DNA of 64,000 nucleotides from Clostridium sp. D33t1_170424_F3 (GTDB lineage: Bacteria; Bacillota; Clostridia; Oscillospirales; Acutalibacteraceae): positions 62,001 through 126,000 of the forward strand of contig NZ_JADPEG010000008.1 in assembly GCF_015667585.1 (NCBI RefSeq), in the 5' to 3' direction. The notes below the pieces were generated by a model. The model ran no database searches, was not told the DNA's origin, and saw only the letters and a list, made by a program, of their open reading frames with translations. A program made the translations under genes and the position numbers. The stretch's first letter is position 1. Every line of letters begins with the position of its first letter. Positions 15,659-23,288 of the stretch are shown one piece after another.

Positions 15659-17737
15659 TTATCTGGAAGACGGGTCCGGGAATACCTGCCCGTCTATCGT
15701 GGTATAACCCTGTACCGAATCCGCATTTCTTTCTTTAATCTCCACCTTTTCCGATGAAACGCTGTTTATATCCGTTCCATCATAGGCGTTCGACATAAAG
15801 GAAACGCCCATCGGCTCCCGGGGATGTTCGGGGTCGTTCAAGTCCATCCGCCAGGTGATGGTCTTATACGCGTTTGTATAGTACAGGCTGCCGTCCGCCT
15901 CGCAGAGACGGAAAATCGCCTCCGATGCCTGGAACAACGTTTCTTTGTTTGTCAATGCCTTGCCGTTCCATTCCGCGCGGTAAAGCGCGCCGGATTCTTC
16001 CTGCCAGTAAACGGCGCCGTTCACCGCCAGCATGCTGGTGATCCGCGCGGAAACAATCCGGGCGGTTTTCCCATTCTCCCACCGGTTGAGTCCATCCTCA
16101 TTGGTAAAGTACAGCGCGTCCCCATCCCAATGGAAAAAGCAGCTGTCGTCCATCGGGCGGTTAAATGCGCAGACCAGCGCAATGCTTTTGTCCGCATTGA
16201 GCTGGTACACGTTGATCTGCCAGGGAAGCCTTTCCTCTTTGGCAAACACGTACAGCGCGCCGTTGTTCCATTGCAAATCCAACAGGGAGCCGATGCTCCA
16301 TTCCAGAATGGCCTCTTCGGGAACAACATTCATCATCAAGCTGGTTTCAACCATTCCGGTTTCCATCCGGTACACCGTATTGCCGCGCGAATAGTAGAGA
16401 TATTCCGGCGTGACCACCAGATTTTCATGCGGTTCCATCCCCACCGAGACGGGGATCCGGTTCTCGCCAAGACTGTCCATGCGGTAAATCCCGCCGTCCG
16501 TCTGGCTGATAAAGTACAGATGACCGTCCAGGGCATTCAGCGAACTGCATGGGTTCTGCGTCAGCACCGTCTGTGTACCGTCCTCCGGATCATACAGGCA
16601 AATGCTGTTGTTGCCTCTGTGGTCGATAAAATAGAGGCGTCCGTCCTCCGCCGCCACGATTCCGCCGTTCGCCAGATTGCCCGGAGTGTTGCCCGCCCGC
16701 GTACCGTTTTCCGACGGCGTGGCCGGCGCGACATACGCGCCGGAATTGTCGGGAAGCTCCTCATAAATAAACTCCGCCAGCTTTTTTCCACAGTCTTTCA
16801 GGCTGACGTCCTCTTTTTCCTGCGAGTCCGGCACCCGAAGCATCTGTATCGGACTGTTCAGAAAGACGGGCAGTCCCAGCAGCAGATCCGTCGTCTGCGA
16901 AACGGAAAAATTGGTCTTTGCCACGGAAAGGACGGTATTCGCCAGCGCCGCCAGGTCCTGATCCTTCACCTGCTCCGCAAACGCCTGAAAGAGTTTTTCC
17001 CGCCGCAGCATCTGATCATGGTCGTCGCCCTGCCGGATACGGAGATAATAAAGCGCCTGCGCGCCGCTGAGCTCATAGGTTCCGGCATCAAGCCCGGGCA
17101 GGCCGATCTCCATCATGCTGCTCAAGGCAAAATACATGGCCTCTTCCGAAGAGAGCTCCAGTGTCACGCCGCCCATCGCGTCGATCACGGTTGGCAAATC
17201 CGCCATATCTATCTGGAGATACCCGTCCACGCCGACGCCGGCGGCGGCTTCCACCGCCGTAACCGCCTCGCCCGGGGAAAGATTTTTTCTGGACAGTCTG
17301 TTCAGGCTGCGCGTTCCGCCTTCCGGCAATTCCACGTTCAGGTCGCCGCGGAAGCTGCTGCACTTCAAAACCTCGCGCCGCCGGTCCAGAGAAACCAGCA
17401 TTACATTGTCGTCATACCCGTTTTCGCTGTCCGTGCCCAGCACCAGCAGGTTGGTCACCTGGCTGTCGCGGTAGACGCCGTCTGTTATCGTAACGCCCTC
17501 GTCTCCGGGAGCGGACAGACCGGAGGTCGTGCCTTCCTGATTCAGGACGCGCTGCATCGTAGGCAGCCCAAGACCGAACAGCAGGATCAGGCAGGCGGCG
17601 ACGGCCACCGGGGCCATCCAGCGCGGGCGCGCGGGGTTCGGGTGGACGCGGTAATCCTCCAGGTTCTGCACCAGGCGCTGTTTAAAGGCCTTATCGGCAT
17701 ACAGCTTGCGGTAGCCGGATTGATATTCCCGTTTCAT
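15659..17737 (-). CDS. Membrane LCP-domain protein fused to a beta-propeller; putative anti-sigma partner
   Basis: 692 aa. A cytoplasmic N-terminus of about 40 residues and one transmembrane segment (about 41-62) are followed by an extracellular LytR-CpsA-Psr domain (about 93-320: NLLVLGTDSENGYDDNVMLV, DAMGGVTLEL, ALYYLRIRQGDDHD) and a C-terminal propeller-like repeat region (about 350-670, repeats such as DGRLYFIDHRGNNS and LDGHLYFISQTDGG; DUF5050-like). LCP enzymes attach teichoic acids or polysaccharides to peptidoglycan, but here the usual RSD is YDD and PRD is FRGD, so activity is doubtful. Overlap of 4 nt with the ECF sigma gene suggests an anti-sigma or sensor role (inference). Confidence 0.85.
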   Translation of the reverse strand: MKREYQSGYRKLYADKAFKQRLVQNLEDYRVHPNPARPRWMAPVAVAACLILLFGLGLPTMQRVLNQEGTTSGLSAPGDEGVTITDGVYRDSQVTNLLVLGTDSENGYDDNVMLVSLDRRREVLKCSSFRGDLNVELPEGGTRSLNRLSRKNLSPGEAVTAVEAAAGVGVDGYLQIDMADLPTVIDAMGGVTLELSSEEAMYFALSSMMEIGLPGLDAGTYELSGAQALYYLRIRQGDDHDQMLRREKLFQAFAEQVKDQDLAALANTVLSVAKTNFSVSQTTDLLLGLPVFLNSPIQMLRVPDSQEKEDVSLKDCGKKLAEFIYEELPDNSGAYVAPATPSENGTRAGNTPGNLANGGIVAAEDGRLYFIDHRGNNSICLYDPEDGTQTVLTQNPCSSLNALDGHLYFISQTDGGIYRMDSLGENRIPVSVGMEPHENLVVTPEYLYYSRGNTVYRMETGMVETSLMMNVVPEEAILEWSIGSLLDLQWNNGALYVFAKEERLPWQINVYQLNADKSIALVCAFNRPMDDSCFFHWDGDALYFTNEDGLNRWENGKTARIVSARITSMLAVNGAVYWQEESGALYRAEWNGKALTNKETLFQASEAIFRLCEADGSLYYTNAYKTITWRMDLNDPEHPREPMGVSFMSNAYDGTDINSVSSEKVEIKERNADSVQGYTTIDGQVFPDPSSR

Positions 17738-18204
17738 TCGATCTCCTCCTTCAGGGCCTGTGCCAATATCCCCCGTGCGCGGCTCAGGCGCGACGAGATG
17801 GTGTTGGGCCGGCTATGTAAAATCTCTGCGATCTCCTTTGTGGAGTAACCTTCAAAATAGTACAGGTGAACGACGGTGCGGTACTTGGCCGGCAGCGCCG
17901 ATACCGCATGAAGCACCTCATTTTCCACCGGGTCCAGCGCGGGGATACTCTCGTCCAGCTCAGTCCGTTTGCGGTTCCACGCACAGGCAAGGCGGTTGCG
18001 GCAGTGGTTGATCGCCACGCGGAGCAGCCAGGCCTTTTCGTGCTCTTCACTGGTGAACGCCGGCGCTTTCTCGATGTATTTCAGCAGGACCTCCTGCACG
18101 GCGTCCTCGGCCTCCGCGCGGTTGTTCAGCTGTGAGAACGTCACGCGCAGCAGCATGGTGGCGTATTCCTCCACGACGCGCTCAATTTCCAGGTTTGTTC
18201 GCAA
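17734..18204 (-). CDS. ECF-family RNA polymerase sigma factor
   Basis: 156 aa. Region 2 (NNRAEAEDAVQEVLLKYIEK, EKAWLLRVAINHCRNR) and region 4 (LPAKYRTVVHLYYFEGYSTKEIAEIL, given here in part as YFEGYSTKEIAEIL) are clear. TTG start at 18204, 7 nt after GGAGGTG. It is first in an operon with the LCP/propeller membrane protein and YdcF-like protein, a pattern typical of sigma/anti-sigma pairs. A perfect inverted repeat lies 32 nt upstream. Confidence 0.93.
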   Translation of the reverse strand: MRTNLEIERVVEEYATMLLRVTFSQLNNRAEAEDAVQEVLLKYIEKAPAFTSEEHEKAWLLRVAINHCRNRLACAWNRKRTELDESIPALDPVENEVLHAVSALPAKYRTVVHLYYFEGYSTKEIAEILHSRPNTISSRLSRARGILAQALKEEIE

Positions 18205-18235
18205 TCCCCCTCACCTCCCCTCTTTTTATAACACA

Positions 18236-18255
18236 AAGCAAACGGGGGTTTGCTT
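18236..18255 (-). promoter_or_regulatory. Inverted repeat upstream of the ECF sigma gene
   Basis: AAGCAAAC-GGGG-GTTTGCTT, eight perfect base pairs with a 4-nt loop, close to a TATAAA at the leader. Could be an operator or leader hairpin of the sigma operon. Confidence 0.45.
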
Positions 18256-18278
18256 GCATGGCAGTTCTATTATAACGC

Positions 18279-18302
18279 AAAAAAGCCCCCAGAGGGGGCT
18301 TG
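18279..18302 (-). terminator. Terminator of the phd-doc operon
   Basis: Minus strand AAGCCCCC-TCT-GGGGGCTT followed by a T run; separates the toxin-antitoxin pair from the sigma operon. Confidence 0.88.
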
Positions 18303-18331
18303 GAAATGATTGGTTTACAAAGAACTAACGT

Positions 18332-18712
18332 CTATGAATTCCTGTGTGCATTTATCCACCGCAGTATATCATCATATTTCATTTTTCCATTCGCTACAGC
18401 CAATCCCAAATCAATCAATTCCTGTTGCGTATATTGAATACACACATGATTTAATTTTAAAGTCATAAGCATGGTCAACATGCCGATCCGCTTATTTCCA
18501 TCCAAGAACGGGTGGTTCATCGTGAGAGCAAACGCCAGCCTTGCAGCCCGTTCGACAGGCGTTGGATAAACATCCTCTTCTCCAAAAGACTGCATAGAAC
18601 TGTAAACCGCAGATTCCAACATTCCTATATCACGGACACCCGATAAACCGCCTGTCTTCCGTATAAGCCTTTCCTGCAGATTTATAATTTCTGCAACTGT
18701 TAAATTGATCAT
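18332..18712 (-). CDS. doc: Doc-type Fic toxin
   Basis: 126 aa death-on-curing family protein with the Fic/Doc active-site loop HPFLDGNKR at residues 67-75 and the flanking helix ARLAFALTMN. Doc of phage P1 phosphorylates EF-Tu; other Fic proteins AMPylate targets. The loop HPFxDGNKR is intermediate between Doc and Fic consensus, so the exact reaction is open. It overlaps the antitoxin gene by 4 nt. AT-rich relative to neighbours, consistent with acquisition by transfer. Confidence 0.93.
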   Translation of the reverse strand: MINLTVAEIINLQERLIRKTGGLSGVRDIGMLESAVYSSMQSFGEEDVYPTPVERAARLAFALTMNHPFLDGNKRIGMLTMLMTLKLNHVCIQYTQQELIDLGLAVANGKMKYDDILRWINAHRNS

Positions 18713-18948
18713 TTAGCTAACTCCTGAAAGGCTTCCAGATTCTCTTCTATCAACTCATCTGCCATTTTTTCAATCGTTTCTTTTCTGTATTGCTGAAAGC
18801 GGTCATACTCTGAAAATTCAACCACAGCATATTTCGGCTTATTATTTTTTAGAATAATGACCGCACCCTGTTCATCCACAAGCCGGACAACCTTTGAAAA
18901 GTTTTGGTTCGCATCAGTCATTGGAACTAAAGCATTTGTGTTGATCAT
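18709..18948 (-). CDS. phd: Phd/YefM-type antitoxin
   Basis: 79 aa from ATG 18948, 8 nt after GAGGTGA (a GTG immediately before is also possible). The N-terminal Phd/YefM DNA-binding half shows MTDANQNFSKVVRLVDEQG and VIILKNNKPKYAVVEF; the C-terminal helix (TIEKMADELIEENLEAFQEL) would neutralise Doc. The family represses its own promoter cooperatively with the toxin. Confidence 0.92.
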   Translation of the reverse strand: MINTNALVPMTDANQNFSKVVRLVDEQGAVIILKNNKPKYAVVEFSEYDRFQQYRKETIEKMADELIEENLEAFQELAK

Positions 18949-18969
18949 CACATTTATCACCTCATATTT

Positions 18970-18997
18970 ATTATACACACTTCTAGGATAAATACAA
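18970..18997 (-). promoter_or_regulatory. Promoter of phd-doc
   Basis: TTGTAT (18992-18997), 16-bp spacer, TATAAT (18970-18975), about 25 nt before the antitoxin start. Confidence 0.75.
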
Positions 18998-19073
18998 CCT
19001 ATACAATAAAATCTTATGATACCAACTGATACGTCTTTACTTAACTTTCACGAGGAAAAATTTTTTCGTCTAT

Positions 19074-19292
19074 TTAACGAAACTCGTCCCGCACCAGCTC
19101 GTCCAGCGTCAGGTCGTAGCGCTGGCACAGCCGGAGCAAACAGCTGATTGGCGGAACGGTATATCCTTTTTCATAGCAGTCATAAACCGACCGGTGGATT
19201 TTGAGATAGTCCGCCAGCTCTTGACGGGTAGCGCCTGCGCGGCGGCGGAGGATGCGAAGATTATCGGCAAGGGGGGTGATTTGCATTTTCAT
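19074..19292 (-). CDS. Small XRE-family HTH protein
   Basis: 72 aa. Cro/CI HTH signature NLRILRRRAGATRQELADYL followed by KIHRSVYDCYEKGYTVPP and RYDLTLDELV. AGGAAG precedes two in-frame ATGs, 19292 and 19286. It has a strong promoter and is divergent from a ribbon-helix-helix protein gene, suggesting a small regulatory pair. Confidence 0.87.
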   Translation of the reverse strand: MKMQITPLADNLRILRRRAGATRQELADYLKIHRSVYDCYEKGYTVPPISCLLRLCQRYDLTLDELVRDEFR

Positions 19293-19314
19293 TCACTTCC
19301 TGAACTTTTTCTTT

Positions 19315-19343
19315 ATTGTAACACTATCCCTCAAAAGTTGCAA
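19315..19343 (-). promoter_or_regulatory. Promoter of the 72-aa XRE gene
   Basis: TTGCAA (19338-19343), 17-bp spacer, TACAAT (19315-19320). The divergent spacer also carries a direct repeat GTAATACA (near 19350 and 19393), a candidate operator. Confidence 0.8.
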
Positions 19344-19429
19344 GACAAACGTAATACATATTTCCTTACCGTCTTGTCGCATACTATATATGTAATACAA
19401 ATGTAGCACTTAAGAAGAAGGCGATTAGT

Positions 19430-19627
19430 ATGAAAAAGTTCAAGATCCCTCGCATTCCGCCGACTACAAGCAAAAGCGTTCGTTTTCCAAATGATATGAT
19501 TGAGGAAGTTGAAAAGGCCATTGTGGGAAAAGAATGTAATTTTTCTGCTTTTGTAATTGAAGCGGTAAGAATCGCTTTGGAAAACTTGAAGGAAGCCGAA
19601 ATGGAAGAAAAAGAGCATACAGAATGA
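19430..19627 (+). CDS. Ribbon-helix-helix-like small protein (YlcI/YnfO type)
   Basis: 65 aa. KSVRFPNDMIEEVEKAI supplies the beta strand and first helix, and NFSAFVIEAVRIALENLKE the second helix of a CopG/Arc-like fold. Similar small proteins are annotated YlcI/YnfO. AAGAAGG lies 8 nt before the ATG. Divergent from the 72-aa XRE gene and closed by its own terminator. Probably a DNA-binding regulator or an antitoxin without a visible toxin. Confidence 0.72.
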   Translation: MKKFKIPRIPPTTSKSVRFPNDMIEEVEKAIVGKECNFSAFVIEAVRIALENLKEAEMEEKEHTE

Positions 19628-19672
19628 AACAGGATGCACCAAGTCGTACGGTACATCCTGTTTTCTGTTTTT
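19627..19672 (+). terminator. Terminator after the ribbon-helix-helix gene
   Basis: AAACAGGATG with CATCCTGTTT (19627-19636, 19654-19663), followed by TCTGTTTTT. Confidence 0.85.
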
Positions 19673-19718
19673 ATCAATGAAATTACATGAAGTGTACTAT
19701 ACAGTTAACGGCTAAAAT

Positions 19719-20325
19719 GCGTTTTTCCGCTTTTCTGAAAAGCGGCGGTTTCCAAAGGCCGAGCCTTTGGTCGTTCTCCGCAGAGAACGAAACTCTCTTC
19801 CTGAGAAGAGCGAGTGGGAACGAGTGATAGAGTTGTTTATGAGGCAGGGCGCTGCCTCTGGGGCTTTTCTTTGGTTCCACGGCTTTCGCCGGGGGTTCGT
19901 CGCTTTGAAAAGCGAGAGGAAATTTTATTATCATTTGTAAATTGATTGCGCGCGTAATTTTACTCCTTACTCGCTTTTGCAAAAGCGGGAGAAAACCGCT
20001 GGTTTGCCCTCATGCCGGGCGGCACTTACTTTTCGTCTTGCCACAAAAGTAAGCAAAAGCACGCGAAGGGGGGCGCGAGAGCTGGGCTCCGGGAGGGTTC
20101 GACTCACGCCCCCCTTCACTCCCGGTATCCCCATATACCTAAGAGTCTCAGGGAAGGCGACGTGGTCTTCATTGCCGGCGGAGCTTTGGTTTTTACTTTT
20201 TTTGGGGTCTTAGTATTATTATCGGCTAAAATATCACACGGGAGATTGTTCTTTCCGTCGCGGACATCCGTGGTTGCTATTATGAATCAACGTCCGCCCG
20301 CGCCGTCCCGACCGGAGGTCTGTAA
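19719..20325 (-). repeat. Composite hairpin repeat, copy B (inverted)
   Basis: Same family as copies A, C and D, read on the minus strand, and the shortest copy. It keeps the right hairpin module (19719-19920), a nearly absent AT zone, GCCCGGCATGAGGGC, the GGGGGGCG/CGCCCCCC stem (about 20065-20120) and the left module including the 85-bp sub-repeat (20240-20322). The AAAAGTAAG form of the hairpin after TTTTGTGGCAAGACG, as in copy C, is present. Confidence 0.85.
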
Positions 20326-20374
20326 GCTGAGAAGGACCCCGGCGGAATGAAAACCGCCGGGGTCCTTCTCAGCT
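20325..20374. repeat. Perfect 21-bp inverted repeat at the edge of copy B
   Basis: Arms 20325-20345 and 20354-20374 (ends AGCTGAGAAGG, CCTTCTCAGCT) with loop AATGAAAA. There is no T run after it, so it is not a classic terminator. Confidence 0.85.
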
Positions 20375-20569
20375 TTGGAACCTATATTACTAAGGAGAAG
20401 ATGTAGGAGCAAATAACCTGTTTTATTCTTCATAATGGGTGTTTCTTTTTGCCTTTTTCGGCGCCGGTTCGAAATTTATCTAAATTATAATCTTTTTGTG
20501 TAAATAAGTCAATATTTTTCACCTAATCTGTTTTATTTGTTTTTTGCCTGTTCGCAGAATTGCCCAGCC

Positions 20570-20598
20570 TTGCGTTTTTATCTCATATCCTTTAAAAT
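20570..20598 (+). promoter_or_regulatory. Promoter of the ClbS-like gene
   Basis: TTGCGT (20570-20575), 17-bp spacer, TAAAAT (20593-20598). Confidence 0.75.
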
Positions 20599-20630
20599 GA
20601 GAAAAAAGGACTGCATGGGAGGAATGCGAC

Positions 20631-21152
20631 ATGCCAAGACCGTCCACAAAACCCGGCCTGATCGAGGCGGCCGGCGAACAGTTCACCAAGCTTTGGGCAC
20701 TGATTGACAGCCTGCCGGAAGACGAACAAACCGCTGTGTTTCAATTTGAAGACCGGGACAAAAATCTGCGGGACATCCTGATTCATCTATACGAGTGGCA
20801 CCAGCTGCTTTTAAAGTGGATACAGAGCAATCAAAACGGCGTTCCCGCGCCCTTTCTGCCCGCGCCGTACAACTGGAAAACATACCCGGCGATGAATGTC
20901 GGCTTTTGGGAAAAACATCAGGATACCCCCTATGGCGCTTCCGTGGAAATGCTGAAAGAGAGCCATGCTCAGGTGATGCAGGTGATCGAAGGCTTTACCG
21001 ACGAGGAATTGTTCGAGAAAAAGCACTTTTCCTGGACAGGTACGACTTCGCTGGGCAGTTACTGCATTTCGGCAACCTCCAGCCATTACGACTGGGCGAT
21101 TAAGAAAATCAAACGGCACCATAAGACGTTTAAAGAAGCCAACCCTGCATAA
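20631..21152 (+). CDS. ClbS/DfsB-family four-helix-bundle protein (DUF1706)
   Basis: 173 aa, the family's usual length. Family signatures: MPRPSTKPGLIEAA, FEDRDKNLRDILIHLYEWHQ, PYNWKTYPAMN and TGTTSLGSYCISATSSHYDW. ClbS of Escherichia protects against colibactin by hydrolysing its cyclopropane, and DfsB is a related DinB-like protein; most members have no known substrate. GGAGG is 8 nt before the ATG. Monocistronic with its own promoter and a convergent terminator. A protective or detoxifying role is possible but not shown. Confidence 0.93.
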   Translation: MPRPSTKPGLIEAAGEQFTKLWALIDSLPEDEQTAVFQFEDRDKNLRDILIHLYEWHQLLLKWIQSNQNGVPAPFLPAPYNWKTYPAMNVGFWEKHQDTPYGASVEMLKESHAQVMQVIEGFTDEELFEKKHFSWTGTTSLGSYCISATSSHYDWAIKKIKRHHKTFKEANPA

Positions 21153-21290
21153 GGCGGGGGTTCGTTCATGGGCGTATGGGGGCTTGTTCGTTTTTCTGCT
21201 TTCTTGCCGTTTCTGAACCGACCGTTTTTCTAAATTGCATGCTTTCGCTGTAAATATTCACCGTCTTTTCCAGACGGCGGCACAGCACAT

Positions 21291-21328
21291 AAAAGCCGTG
21301 GTTTTCAAACTTGAAAACCACGGCTTTT
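21291..21328. terminator. Bidirectional terminator between ClbS-like and nitroreductase genes
   Basis: AAAAGCCGTGGTTTTCAA-AC and its exact complement; 18 perfect base pairs with A/T ends for both converging genes. Confidence 0.92.
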
Positions 21329-21342
21329 GGTCATAAGGGACT

Positions 21343-22056
21343 TTATTGGAGAACACCGAACGGATAATAGCCCGCCTTGTTCGGGATTTCCGTGGTGCGG
21401 GTAAAATGAAACGGCTTGCCGGTTTCTTTACAGGCCAGGGCGTAATGGCACAGGCCGATTCCCATATCGGTATCCGAATGCTTATAGAGCAGGGAAACCG
21501 GCAGTCCCAGCTTTCGCTGATAGACCAGGGTTTTGCCGTCCTGTTTTTCAAAATACCATGGCTGCGTGTTCAGGCCGGACGGGGCCAAATGGGCCACCTG
21601 GATGCAAATATCGTCCGGCGCGTTGGTGACGTCTGCAATCGGCTTGCGCTTGAATTCCCCTTTGGTCCGGTGTACCGACTCCGGCGAGCGACCAAACGCG
21701 ATGGTAATCATGTCCCCTTTGGAGTCTTTTGCGTTTTCAGCGTCCTTTGACTCGCCGAGCCAGACGCAGCCAAGCTCCATCGCGTCAAACCACAGGACAA
21801 GCTGTTCAAATACAAAGCCGATGTTTTCCGCTTCCCCCGGTTTCCCCTGTCCGCTGATAATCACATAATGCGGCGCCTCCACATGGTAAAGGCCCTTCAC
21901 CTTCCGGGTAAAACGGTATTGCACAGGCAAATCGGGATAAAGCGGTTCAAACCCCCTGATCGCCTCCTCAACGGCGGCCAGTTCCTCCTGTTTTAATGGC
22001 TGCATGTCGTATTTCCGGCAGGATTTACGCTGTGCGATGGATTGATATAAGTTCAT
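21343..22056 (-). CDS. TM1586-like nitroreductase
   Basis: 237 aa from ATG 22056, preceded by AAAGGAG at 8 nt; the open frame extends upstream without a ribosome site. FMN-dependent nitroreductase fold: SIAQRKSCRKYD (FMN phosphate binding arginines), EAPHYVIISG, ELGCVWLGES and APSGLNTQPWYFEK. The TM1586 group is an internally duplicated nitroreductase of unknown substrate, often annotated as putative oxidoreductase. Monocistronic. Confidence 0.88.
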   Translation of the reverse strand: MNLYQSIAQRKSCRKYDMQPLKQEELAAVEEAIRGFEPLYPDLPVQYRFTRKVKGLYHVEAPHYVIISGQGKPGEAENIGFVFEQLVLWFDAMELGCVWLGESKDAENAKDSKGDMITIAFGRSPESVHRTKGEFKRKPIADVTNAPDDICIQVAHLAPSGLNTQPWYFEKQDGKTLVYQRKLGLPVSLLYKHSDTDMGIGLCHYALACKETGKPFHFTRTTEIPNKAGYYPFGVLQ

Positions 22057-22344
22057 GGCAAACGCTCCTTTACTGCAAAAAATCACGGGTTTGACAATGG
22101 GATAACAGTCCCGATCGGCTGTTAATCTTCGCAGCAGTCTCCGCTGTCTTCTCTGATAAGTATGCCCTCTCATTCGATCATTAAAAATCCAGCCGCTGAT
22201 TTGACTGCCGGACAATATAAAATGTCTTTGGGCTCCATGCTGCATTTTCTTTTATCCAAACAGCACGATTTCTTCCGTCTCCCAACTTCTATGCATAGGA
22301 TTTACCGGCGATTCGCTTGCATGTTGCCTTTCCTTATTTTTTCT

Positions 22345-23133
22345 TTACGAGCTGTAAAACTTTAAATATTTTTCCAGATTTGCTTTTATGTAGGCAACGT
22401 TATGATGTCCCGAAAAGATATGATTCTGCACTGTAATTCCCTTTGCCCGCAAAATGTCCTGCAAAATCGCACAGCCCTCGTAAAATCCACCCTCATCCTG
22501 ATCTCCCGCGTCCAGATAAACCGTCAGGCCATCAGGCATCAAAGGGCTTTTGGCAATCGATATGGGATCATAGGCTTTCCATATATCCATATTCTTAAAA
22601 AAAGGTTTATCCTCTTCCTCAAGCTGCAATTCCACGGCGGGCATGTGCCCGCCTACTCTGGTAAACAGCTCCGGGTGCCGGAATGCGTTGTGAAGCGCCG
22701 CATAGCCGCCGCCGGAAACCCCTCCGATATACCGTCCGCTTTTGTCCGGAATGACATGGTACGTGCGGTCGATCAACGGAATGACTTCCTCGATCAGGTA
22801 ATCCTCATATCGGCCGATTTGTATGCGGTTCTCTCCATCCGAACCCACTACATTTTCAAAAACAGGGGCGGAATTCATCCCGCGGCTGTTTTCTATCCGC
22901 GGACAAACAATGACCAACGGCTTGATCTCTCCGTTTTGTATCATTCTGTCCGCCAATGTATCCATCTCCAGCACAGACAGGATCGTTTCATCTCCGCTTC
23001 TCCCGTGCAGGAAATACAGCACGGGCAAGGGCGGCAATTCGTCGTAATCCCGGGGCAAATACACCATTGCCCGCATGTCTTTCTTTAATCGTTGACTGTA
23101 AAATGAGAGCGTTTCTACTTTTGATGCATGCAA
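22345..23133 (-). CDS. Esterase D-like alpha/beta hydrolase
   Basis: 262 aa. Catalytic serine Ser140 in GGVSGGGYAAL, probable Asp in YLDAGDQDEGG and His in FSGHHNVAYI, in the usual order. The fold resembles the putative esterase family (EstA/Fes/feruloyl-esterase-like). No signal peptide, so cytosolic. GGAGGAG is 9 nt before the ATG. Substrate unknown. A fragment of the dispersed 85-bp repeat lies between it and the upstream TIM-barrel gene. Confidence 0.88.
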   Translation of the reverse strand: MHASKVETLSFYSQRLKKDMRAMVYLPRDYDELPPLPVLYFLHGRSGDETILSVLEMDTLADRMIQNGEIKPLVIVCPRIENSRGMNSAPVFENVVGSDGENRIQIGRYEDYLIEEVIPLIDRTYHVIPDKSGRYIGGVSGGGYAALHNAFRHPELFTRVGGHMPAVELQLEEEDKPFFKNMDIWKAYDPISIAKSPLMPDGLTVYLDAGDQDEGGFYEGCAILQDILRAKGITVQNHIFSGHHNVAYIKANLEKYLKFYSS

Positions 23134-23222
23134 ATGATCTCCTCCTTCCAGAGGCAGCTTTCCACTTTGAAAAGCCGTTCCGTTCTAATATTTCACATTC
23201 CGGCCGCAGATACCGGAAGCGG

Positions 23223-23288
23223 GTCCTTTCCGTCGCGGCCTTCCGTGGTACTGTGCTTTATTCAACTTCCACCCGCGCCGTGCCTGCC
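23223..23288 (-). repeat. Solo copy of the 85-bp sub-repeat (inverted, degenerate)
   Basis: Matches the left module of copy B on the same strand: CTTTCCGTCGCGG, CCGTGGT, ATTCAAC, CCCGCGCCGT in the same order and spacing. Ends at the stop codon of the next gene. Confidence 0.65.
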
